A stretch of DNA of 64,000 nt, taken from contig CP137866.1 of assembly GCA_034406715.1 (NCBI GenBank), forward strand, positions 248,001 to 312,000. The letters run 5' to 3'. Under the pieces are notes generated by a model. That model saw only the letters and a program-made list of their open reading frames with translations. It was not told where the DNA came from and did not search any database. Position 1 is the first letter of the stretch. Each line of letters starts with the position of its first letter. Source of the stretch: Rhodotorula mucilaginosa. Its lineage: Eukaryota > Basidiomycota > Microbotryomycetes > Sporidiobolales > Sporidiobolaceae. Below are positions 10,610 to 19,465 of the stretch, piece by piece. A program made the position numbers and the translations under genes.

Positions 10610-13310
10610 ATGCTCGCTGCGTGGTCGCAGTCGCTCGCTCGGTCGTACTCGTCGTCGTCGTCTCGCTCTCCCGCTCTTCTCCGTGCCGCCGTCGCGGCAT
10701 CCTTCCATCCACAGCCCTCCGCACCGCTCAGGCTACCTCGCGCACGCCCGCAGCAGACTCAGCAGCGCATGTTTGCCCTCACGCCGTACCGCAAGGAACA
10801 GGCGCGCACCCTTTCGCGCCAGAAGGACCTCCCCCGCCTCCCCATCCAGCCTCTCGCCAGCGTCCTCGAAAAGTACATCCAGACCCTCAGGCCGTTCCTG
10901 CTCGACCAGGCAGACCGGGAGGGCAAAGACCAGCAGTGGGTCGAACAGGAACTCGACAAACGCCGGGAGTGGGCGCGCGACTTTGACCGGCAAGGTGGCC
11001 TCGGCCGCCTCCTCCAGGAGAGGCTCAAGGGTGAGTTCCCTGGGAGAGAATTGTCCCTTGATGCAGAGGATGCTAATTCTTCTGCGCCTGCATCGTCCGC
11101 AGACATTGACCGGATCACGCCCAACAACTGGCTCGACGACCACTTTTGGATCAAAGTCGCCTACCACTCGTGGCGCGTCTCGCTCGTCGTCAACAGCAAC
11201 TGGTGGCTCATGTGCAAGGAAGACGAGAGCATTCCGGCAGATGTACGCGCAAAGGGCGCTCCGGACGGTACGTGCAGCCCGATCTTGGGAGGGCGATCTG
11301 TATAACGAGATCCTGACGGCTTTGTTACCGCCACGACAGGCGAGTTCACCGACTGGCAGATCCGGCGCGCAGCCAACCTTGCGAAGCGGTTGACCGACTT
11401 TAAGGTCCGCCTCGACCGGTACGTTCCTCGCGATGTGGCCCTGCTCGGGGACGTGGCCACTAACCGCGATTTTATGCCGGCGCAGCCAAGAGATTCTTCC
11501 CGACTCGTCGCGCGCAGGTCCGTTTGACATGCATCAGTATACCCGGTACATTTTTCATTCTTTGGACTCTCTTTGCCTGACTCGTCGTTCGCTCCTCCCA
11601 TGTTTTGCCTCCCCACACCTCTCCTTTGCCCTCCGCGTTGCGTTGCCCGGAACTGACCACTACAAAGGTCGCGCGCAACGCTTCTGGTTCGCCAACAGGG
11701 TCTTTGGTGTTACCCGCATCCCTCATATCCCCGTCGATGCGCTCGCGCACGCCCCATACCCGCATCCGAGCCACGACATTACGGTCATCGCGAACGACCA
11801 CTTTTATACCATGCCCGTCTCGGACGCCGTGTCGGGAGACCCGCTGCCGACCGAACAGCTCGAGGCGTCGCTGTGGGCGATCGCGGACGATGCCGCTCAG
11901 CGAGGTCCTGCGCAGGACGCTGTCGGTGCCCTGAGCGGAGACGACCGCGACAGCTGGACCCGCGCGCGCGAGAATCTGCTCGCGCTCTCGCCGGCCAACC
12001 GCGCGACCGCCACCGCGATCGAGGACTCGCTCTTTGTCCTCGCCCTCGACCCGTCGACGCTCAAGTCGGAGCGGTATGTGTCTTCTTCGCCGTCACGCGA
12101 CACGCCCGACCTCGACGCGCACATCCGCGTCGCTTCGAGCGCGAACGGGACCGGCCGCAACCGCTGGTGGGACAAGGCCGTGCAGATCGTCGTCGAGAAC
12201 AGCGGACGGGCCACCATGATTGGCGAGCACTCGCCTTGCGACGCCCTCATCCCGAGCATCGTCTGCGACTATGCTCTCGCCGAGGACCTGGACGCGAGCG
12301 GTGCGAGTCGCCGAGGCGCGAAGCACGTTGCCGACGCCACCTCGGGCATCAAAAAGCTCGAATGGGTCGTCGACGAGTCGACGCGCGAGGCGATCGACCA
12401 CGCGAGCAAGACTGTCGCCGAGATTGCTGCCGACAGCGAAGGCCGCATGCTCTGGTACGACGAGTACGGCGCAGGGTGGATCAAGACGGTTGGTGAGTCC
12501 GTGGCTGCCCTTTTTCCATATCTGCATTCGCTCATCTTTTCCGCGTGTGCAGCCAAACAACCCCCCGATGCCTACCTCCAGATGGCGCTCCAGCTCGCGT
12601 ACCACAAGACGCACAACATCCCGACGGCCACTTACGAGACGGCGTCGACGCGTCTGTTCCGTCACGGCCGCACCGAGGTCATCCGCACGTTCAGCGAAGA
12701 CAGCTGGCGCTGGGTCAAAGCCATGCGTGACTCATCGACCGATGTAAGTGCGCCGTGTGTGTTTTCCGCTCTGGGCAGAGTTTTGACGCTCGGCGTCTAC
12801 AGCCCGCAACTCGTTACAGTCTGCTCAGCAAGGCGACCAAGGCGCACAATACGTACACGAAGGAAGCCTCGACGGGACGAGGTATTGACCGCCACTTCCT
12901 CGGCTTGCGCTTGCTGCTCCGCGAGGGCGAATCTCACCCGCTGCTCGACGACCCGCTCTTTGCCAAGAGTCAAGAATGGGTCCTCTCGACGAGTGGACTG
13001 AGTGCAGGAGACCGCTTCCACGGTACTGGTTTCGGTGCCGTGTATCCGAACGGGTACGGAATCAACTGTGAGTTGCTTGCTTCTAGGTCTCAGCTTGTGC
13101 ACTCGAACTAAAGCCAGATTGTGTGCAGACCTCGCCGGCGACAAGGTGGTCAAGTTTGGGATCGAGTCCAAGGTCTCGTGCCCCGAGACTTCGACCGACA
13201 CGTTCCGTCGGAACCTCGTCGAGGCGATGCGCGAGATGCGCGCCGTGTGCGAGCAGGGGCAGCCGCCGCAGCCCGATACGCTTGTTGGGGGAACGCAGGC
13301 CAAGTTGTAG
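10610..13310 (+). CDS. CAT2: Carnitine O-acetyltransferase, dual mitochondrial/peroxisomal
   Basis: Transfers acetyl groups between CoA and carnitine so that acetyl units can move between peroxisome, cytosol and mitochondrion. Eight exons (10610-11030, 11103-11267, 11340-11418, 11486-11545, 11699-12492, 12553-12743, 12803-13067, 13129-13310) give 718 residues. The carnitine/choline acyltransferase fold is clear: PLEKY-like start (LASVLEKYIQTLRPFL), WLDDHFW, the FGVTRIP block, the catalytic histidine in MIGEHSPCDA, and the YETASTRLFRHGRTE substrate motif. The first ATG begins an Arg/Ser-rich, acid-poor leader (MLAAWSQSLARSYSSSSSR) typical of mitochondrial import. A second in-frame ATG at 10769 would omit it. 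The protein ends in AKL, a peroxisomal PTS1. This matches the known dual-targeting design of yeast Cat2. The longest intron (11546-11698) is CT-rich. Confidence 0.94.
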
Positions 13311-13494
13311 TGTTGCATGTTCCGGGTCACAATGCTTTCATTTTGTCCCTCTCATTCCCTGTAAGCGGTTTCTGGCAAACGGATCGCGTCTCTGTGGCGA
13401 GCCGAGGCGCTCCTTCTGTCCCTATGCAGTCTTCTTATGTGACATTTTGGAAGCAAATCATTCTGCACAAACACAACTCCACACCACTGCCCTT

Positions 13495-13782
13495 CTACTT
13501 CCCCTCGTTCCTCTCGTAGTCGTACGCCTCGAGCGCGTCCTTCCCCGCTCGAGCTCTGATCTCCCTCCTCACTTGAAGTGCGGCTTTATCCTTCTCCGAT
13601 TGCGCTCTGACTTCTGCCTTTCGATCCTCTCCGAGGCGCCTCAGCTGTTCTGGCGTCATACGCGCCAGGAACGATCGGCGATAATCGCCCTGGATGAGGT
13701 ATGGCTTCTCGTCGGCTTTGGCGCGTTCCTCGATGCAAGAAACGACCCAGGGGTACTCGACAACTTTGACGAGCGGGCCGAG
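13495..13782 (-). CDS. Terminal coding exon without an identified 5' part
   Basis: Reading the minus strand from a good acceptor (CCCGCAG just above 13782) gives a protein-like stretch of 95 codons ending at TAG 13495-13497. It contains VVEYPWVVSCIEERAKADEK, PYLIQGDYRRSFLARMTPEQ and a charged helical tail. The composition is clearly protein-like and unlike the other frames. Upstream of the acceptor the same frame meets a stop after a few codons, and there is no ATG between 13783 and the tRNA at 13899. The 5' exon would therefore have to lie beyond the tRNA, or translation would start at the internal Met (MTPEQ, leaving 54 residues), or this is a relic. I do not recognise the family; the size and charge would fit a small organellar protein, but that is a guess. 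Confidence 0.5.
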   Translation of the reverse strand, partial: LGPLVKVVEYPWVVSCIEERAKADEKPYLIQGDYRRSFLARMTPEQLRRLGEDRKAEVRAQSEKDKAALQVRREIRARAGKDALEAYDYERNEGK

Positions 13783-13890
13783 CTGCGGGCGCGAGATGCC
13801 GCCTTCGTTCGGTCAATTAAGCTAACGGTACAGTTGAGCAAGAATCGAATCCCCGCTAAACCCCCTACAAAAAGAGACCTGTACAAAAGG

Positions 13891-13895
13891 AAAAA
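13891..13895 (-). terminator. RNA polymerase III terminator
   Basis: Just 3' of the tRNA on the minus strand comes a run of five T residues, followed by another four T residues. Short T-runs are the standard Pol III stop signal. Confidence 0.7.
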
Positions 13896-13898
13896 GGA

Positions 13899-13979
13899 AG
13901 CCGAATGGGTGGATTGAACACCCGACCTTCACTTCTCACATTTTACAAGAGTGACGCTCTACCACTAAGCTAATCCGGC
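13899..13979 (-). tRNA. tRNA-Thr (UGU anticodon) with 9-nt intron
   Basis: The minus strand folds as a full cloverleaf. The acceptor stem is GCCGGAT with ATTCGGC (one G-T pair), discriminator T. The D arm is GCTT...GAGC, and its A box reads TAGCTTAGTGG. The anticodon stem is TCACT with AGTGA around the loop CTTGTA-A, giving anticodon TGT. The T arm is GGGTG-TTCAATC-CACCC, which forms the B box. Nine extra bases sit between positions 37 and 38, the canonical place for a eukaryotic tRNA intron. G1-C72 and C2-G71 agree with threonine identity. It decodes ACA (and ACG by wobble). It lies between an orphan protein exon and the CDC16 upstream region. Confidence 0.93.
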
Positions 13980-14162
13980 AACTTTTTGACACTGGGCCAA
14001 TTTTACATCCAGAACCAAAGACTCTCCATGAAGAGCTCGACACCAATGTTGACGCTCGAGAGCGAGTCCCAAGCGAAAAGGCTGGCCGGGGGGCAGCGCG
14101 TAGACCTGCTGTTGCTCAACCAAACGCAGACGGCGGCCATTAAAGGCTGGGCAAACGACAAG

Positions 14163-14170
14163 TATATATA
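14163..14170 (+). promoter_or_regulatory. TATA-box-like element upstream of CDC16
   Basis: TATATATA lies about 55 bp before the first candidate ATG (14223) and about 175 bp before the second (14343). It is symmetrical, so it could serve either strand. Confidence 0.4.
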
Positions 14171-14222
14171 GTCGCCGCGAAAAACAAAAAAGCAACGCGC
14201 ACCCAAAGTCCGCGGAGATGAG

Positions 14223-17200
14223 ATGACGCTTCCGCGTGGAAGCTGCCTCAACCTTGGTCGGCCTTTGCTCGAGACTCTACGAGCCCCACGCAGGCGAGAG
14301 AGGGCAGGTAGCACGCCTGCAGCCACGCAAAGGGGCGCCGCGATGCCACCGCGAGCGATGGAGACGCCGCAAGGTCGCGCGACCCCTTCGCCGTTCACTG
14401 ACCGCCTACGAGGAGCACAAGGTCCTCCGCTCGGCGCACGCTTGCAGCCGGGGAAGCGAGTACCGTACAACGACGCGAGCAACACGACCAGTTCGAGCCT
14501 GAGTCTGGACCAACTCGACTCGCTCCGGCGCCAGTCGAACCTGAGCACCCTCTCGCTCTCGCCGCGGAGGCCCACCTCAACCTCGACGACGACGACGACG
14601 AGACAGCCTCGACCTTCGTTCTCGTTCGGAGTCCAGGTGAACGATGACGAGTCTCTCGACGGCGACGAACCGGTCCAGGGTGACGACGACGCTGCGGCTG
14701 GCTCGTGGACGACCGTAGACCGCATGCGCTGCTGGCGGAACGATGCCATGACGCAGCACCTCTACGACTCGGCCAAATTCTGGGGAGCCAAGGTGTTTGG
14801 GATGACAGGTCGGCATCGTCTATTTGCGGCGGGCAGGGTTGACGTGCCTTCTGACCGATGGCTTCGCCCCCCCCCCCCCCCCCCCCCCGCAGGCAACCCG
14901 GACGACGCATTCTGGCTCGCCCAGACCTTTTTCCTGACGCACCAGTTTGCGCAAGCTGAGCGCATCCTGACGGAACCTTCCCGAGCCGCTTCGACCTCAA
15001 CGGCGGCACCCGTTCGCTTGACCGACACCTCGCTCGCCTGTCGCTACCTGGCTGCGCAGTGCATGGTCCGCCTCGGCAAGTGGGAGGAAGCCCTCGCCAT
15101 GGTCGGACCCGAAGGCGGGTTTGGAGGAGCTCTGAACTACAGCTCCGACGGAAGGGGAGATGGGGGTATCAAGGTGCGCCCGATCACGAGGCCCGTGGCG
15201 GGTAGACTCGCCTGATTCGACGCCTTCGTACACAGCTCACTGCGTCGGCGGCACACCTGCGTGGCTTGATTCATCTGCACATGAAGGCGAACGACCTGGC
15301 GAAAGAGGCGTTCATGGAGGCCCTTTCGCGAGACGTCAAATGCTTCGAAGCGTTTGAAATGCTCGTCGGCGGCGAGATGATGTCCAACGACGAGGGTGAG
15401 TCTCTGCCCGAGCGGGCGTGACTGTCGAAGCCACAGCTGACGACCTGGTGCCGCGCAGAATGGGACTTTATCCAGGGCCTGCCGTTTCACGCGCAGACGG
15501 AAGACGACGCCGAGTTCGTGCGGATGATGTACACCGTTCGCCTCAAGAAGGTAACATCCGCTTCTGTTTTTGAAAGCCGTGCGCTCTATTACTGAGCACT
15601 CTTGTCGAGCAGATCTCCCACCAGACCGACATGGCGATTGCGCGGCAGCGTCTCGCGGCCGAGTATGGGCTCGGGAACGACCCGGACGTCCTCTTTAGCC
15701 GCGCGGACGAACTTCATACGGCCATGCGCTTTGCAGAGTGTTACAAGCTCACATCTCAGTACGTTTCCTGGTCTTTTCTTGAGGCCTAGCCCCTGACCCA
15801 ATTCCCTGCGCGCAGTATTCTCGCGTCGCATCCGGCCCACCGGCCCACGCTGCCGCTTCACCTCTCCTGCATGCATCACCTCCCGAACCTGAGATCTCGG
15901 CTATTCTTGCTCGCTCACGAGATGGTCGACAACGAGCCCGACGACGCGATCAGTTGGTACGCCGTCGGCTTATGGTATTTCGCCGGCAAGCGATGGGAAG
16001 AGTCGCGTAGATACTTCGGGTGAGTGCGCGCGCGCGAAATTTGGGGAATTGTCTATGGGCGCCTGACCAGGCGCGCATTCGATCTCGCAGGAAAGCAGTC
16101 CTCATCGATCCGCGCTTTGGTCCGGCATGGATCGCCTACGCTCACTCGTTCGCCTACGAAGGCGAGCACGATCAGGCGATCACAGCCTACTCGACCGCGC
16201 AGAGACACTTGCCCGGCTCGCACCTTCCGCTCCTTTTCATCGGGATGCAGCATCTCGGTCTCGCCAACGTCACGCTCGCGGAGGAGTACCTTCTCGGCGC
16301 GCAGGAGATCTGCCCGGACGACCCGCTCGTCCTCAACGAGCTCGGAGTCGTCTCGCTCAACAATGCACAGTAGGCGGCTACCTTGGGGTTTCTTTTTTTG
16401 CCTTGACGACCTCAGACTGACTCTGATCCGTGATCCAGCTACGACCGCGCGATAGAATATTTCTTGCAGACCCTCGCGTTGGCCAAGCGCGTGCAGAGTT
16501 CGCCCGCCGTGTGGACGTCGACGCACCTCAACTTGGGTCACGCGTATCGCAAACTCGAGTGCGTTCATCCCGCAGTCGGGCGTGTTTCCCGCTTGAGCTG
16601 ACCGTGTTGATGACTGCAGGCAGTGGCAGCAGGCAGAGCTCGCGTTTCGCAAGGTGATCGAGCTCGACCCACGGTCTGCGGCGGCGTACAGCGCACTCGG
16701 CATCGTCGAGCACCACCAAGGGCACTACCAGGAGGCGATCGCTCGCTATCACGAGGTGCGACCTTTCCCCGGGATCCAAAACAGTGACGCCGCAAAAATG
16801 TTGACAGTACTCCTCTCTCGCAGGCTCTCGCCATCACTCCAGGCGACCCGGTCGCGTGCGACCTGCTCAAGTTTGCTCTCGACGATGTCGCGGCGCAGAT
16901 CACCTCGCGCAAGTTCCCCTTCCCCGGGTTGCCGCCGCGGACCTTGCGCAACATTGACGAGCAAGTCGCGGCGCTCGATGCCGACATCTTGGCGGGCGTA
17001 CCGCTGCCGGGCGAAGAAGATGTTGGCGAGGGTGAGGTCGATGACGAGGAAGAAGAAGAAGAAGAAGAAGAAGACAGCTTGGCATATGAAGGGGAGCTCT
17101 CGATTGCGGGATCGTCGGCGGTCGGGATGCAGACGACGCAGAGCGAGGAAGGGGCGTACGACATGAGTCTGGAAGGCGATGCCGTTGAGAACTTGGACGT

Positions 17201-17243
17201 CACTGAAGGCGAGACGATGGACATGACGGGAGACGACGGCTGA
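14223..17243 (+). CDS. CDC16: Anaphase-promoting complex subunit Cdc16/Apc6 (TPR protein)
   Basis: Structural TPR subunit of the APC/C ubiquitin ligase that drives anaphase and mitotic exit. Ten exons give 807 residues from ATG 14223; an in-frame ATG at 14343 is an equally possible start. The N-terminal about 190 residues are Ser/Thr/Arg-rich and probably disordered. From [21 protein letters not shown] onward a superhelix of tetratricopeptide repeats follows, including [58 protein letters not shown] and [20 protein letters not shown]. This order and spacing match Cdc16/Cut9. The C-terminal tail is strongly acidic, with a Glu run encoded by a GAA repeat near 17045-17072. Intron 1 (14809-14892) has a weak GTCGGC donor and a 22-nt C tract. 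Removing it restores the conserved [11 protein letters not shown] motif. Confidence 0.92.
14867..14888 (+). repeat. Poly-C homopolymer (22 nt) in CDC16 intron 1
   Basis: Twenty-two consecutive C residues stand directly before GCAG, in the place of the polypyrimidine tract of the intron. The exact length may be uncertain because homopolymers are error-prone in sequencing. Confidence 0.9.
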
Positions 17244-17365
17244 AGACCTCTCTCGGACCTCCCCTTCGTATACCCTTGTTGAAACTTACTATGCACACAT
17301 ATTACTCTGTGACTATTACAAGTGTCTGTCCACGACAAACCAACCCGTTCGAGATCGTGATCTCG

Positions 17366-19339
17366 TTACGCCTGCCTGACAAAAGTCGCGTCGACCTGAC
17401 TGACTTGGGGGCATTCGAGGATGACTTTTCGACGGTACGCGGTGCCGAGTTCCTTCTGGAGCGGGTTGCCTTCGAGGTAGATTGTCGACAGGTTCGGGTG
17501 CGTCGAAGGCGGCAAGACTGGGATCGAGTGGAGGAGGTTGTCGTTTGCCTGCGAGCGAGCGAGTGGGGACGAGTATACGGGCGCGCGTGTGAGCGGGAGA
17601 GAGAGAGAGGGAGAGAGATGGGGCTTGTCAGGACGCGAGGAGAGGTTGGAGGAGAATTGAGCGAGCACAGCACGCACCCAAAACTCTTCGAGCTCGGTCA
17701 AGGGTGCCAGTTCTTCAGCTGCCGCCTCGGTAATCTTGTTGTTGCCGACATCCAAGGTTGACAGATTTTTCTGCAAGAAGGGGTGGCCGCCCGGGCGATG
17801 GCGGGGTCAGCAGACCGAGATGACTTGACACAGCATTCGAGCAGGAGGAAGAGGGGGTTGACGCACGAGATTCCGCAAGCCTTCGATGCGCGTGAGACCG
17901 TTGTGAGATAGGTAGAGCTCTTCGAGGTTGACGAGCGAGTCGAGTCCTTCGATCTTGGTCAAGCGATTGCCTGGCAAAGTGGTCCCCTCAAGATTAGCTC
18001 TCCCCTCCCGAACCGAACCGAATCGTCATAACGGCCCTTTGGTGAGCGGGAACGCACTCTGGATGCTGAGGGTGCGGAGGCCGGTCAAGCCTTCGAGGTT
18101 CTCGATCTTGGTGATTTTGTTCTTGCCGAGGAACAGGGACCGCAGGTTGGCCGAGATGGGCAAGTTTTCGATCGTCTGCAAGGTCGGTCGAAAGGGGGAG
18201 AATCAGTATCAGGATGGACCCGACGAAGAAGAGCTAGTTCCGAAGACTAGTTAAGTACTTACCCGTATGCGGTTCCCTCCGTATTCGAGGTAGGTGAGGC
18301 TGGTTCGATCCCGGACGCCTTGGATCTGGGTGAGCTTGTTCTGGATCAGGTAGAGGTGGGTCAAGTGCGGGTAGTGGTAGGCTGAAGTGGGCGAGGCGTC
18401 GTCCAAGGGGGCGACGGAGCGGAGGAGGTTGAACGAGAGATCGAGCGACCTGGGGGGCGGAGATCAGTCACAAGCCCACGCCAGGGGGGCGACGAGGCGG
18501 CGGCAGCCAGCCCGACTCACTGGAGAGCTTCGAGGCCTTCGAGTCCCTTGACGCTCTTCAAGCTGTTGTCGTACAGGTCGAGTTCCTCCAGCTCTTTCAA
18601 GTTGCGGAGCGGCCAGACGGGCTCTTCGCGCTCGGCGCGCGTCCGCTCTTCGTACGGAAAGTCGGCCTCCTTCTTGGCGGCGTCGTCGTCGTCGTGCGGG
18701 TCCTCGTCGACGTCGTCGCGGCGCTCTTGATCACGCTTGACGCTGCCGGAGGTCGAGGTCGAGGTCTCGGTGAGCGAGTGGCCTGTTGTTTCCTCGGCAG
18801 CGGCGGGGGGCGGATCGGGATGGTAAAAGAGCGACGTGAGGAGGTTTTGCCGGAGCGAGATGCGCTGTCGCAGTAGTTCGAAGGTTTGAGTATACTCGCG
18901 AGTGAGAAAGAAGAAGCACCTTGCCCGGACGGACCTGGACCTTGGTGAAGCGTTCGAGTCCGAGTCCGCGGAGGGATCGGATGCGGAGGTGGGTCAGTTC
19001 GAGGTCGAGGGCGTCGTCCGGGTAGTCGGCGAGGAGGTCCTCGTTCTGCGCAATCTCTTCTCCCGGCACGACCTGGTCTCCGCTGGCCGCCGCCGTCGTC
19101 GTCGCATGGGGATGTGGGTGCTCTCCTCCGAGGGGCGGGCCCATGACGAGGTTGGCCCTGCGTTCTGACCTGCGCTTGTCGTCTTCAAAGTGGCGCTCGT
19201 CGAGTTTCAGGTTGGCGAACGGCTCCTTGCGCCCGCTCTCCGAGACGTTGCCGCCGTCCGACTCGCTCGACGCTGGGTCATCGGCGACAGCACCAGCACG
19301 CGGTTCCTCCGCCGGAACAGCTTGTGAATTTGCGCTCAT
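17366..19339 (-). CDS. SDS22: Protein phosphatase 1 regulatory subunit Sds22 (leucine-rich repeats)
   Basis: Sds22 binds PP1 (Glc7/Dis2), helps its biogenesis and directs it in mitosis. The minus strand starts at ATG 19337-19339 with a disordered acidic N-terminus (about 115 residues), then LTHLRIRSLRGLGLERFTKV, the first repeat. Successive 22-residue SDS22-type LRRs follow (for example LKELEELDLYDNSLKSVKGL, LTKIEGLDSLVNLEELYLSH, LSTLDVGNNKITEAAAEEL). The protein ends with the typical capping motif (IYLEGNPLQKE...YRRKVILECPQVSQVDATF). At least seven introns with GTGAGT/GTGCGT donors separate repeat units. A Ser/Asp/Lys-rich insertion of about 60 residues interrupts the first and second repeats, which is unusual for this compact family. 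The start codon is 126 bp from the divergent GUF1 start. Confidence 0.92.
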
Positions 19340-19465
19340 GGCTCGCCCTTTTTCAACTCTCTAGACGCGGAACCCGAGAGAGAGACGCGACGAGTTTGGT
19401 CGGAAAGATGGAAACTCGGAGAGACTCTGGGTCGACCTTTGACACTCGACTCGCAACGCTCTCTG
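19340..19465. promoter_or_regulatory. Shared divergent promoter of SDS22 and GUF1
   Basis: Only 126 bp separate the two start codons, so both genes must share a compact promoter. No TATA box is visible. Confidence 0.55.

Noticed and set aside
13965-14195. Minus-strand frame beyond the tRNA (EQQQVYALPPGQP) as the missing 5' exon
   Set aside because: No ATG in this frame, the only candidate donor (GTAAAA) is weak, and the frame overlaps the divergent upstream region of CDC16. Not strong enough to join to the 13495-13782 exon.
17589-17616. GA-rich simple repeat inside an SDS22 intron as a regulatory element
   Set aside because: Short purine run consistent with the pyrimidine-rich tract of the minus-strand intron; nothing else supports a function.
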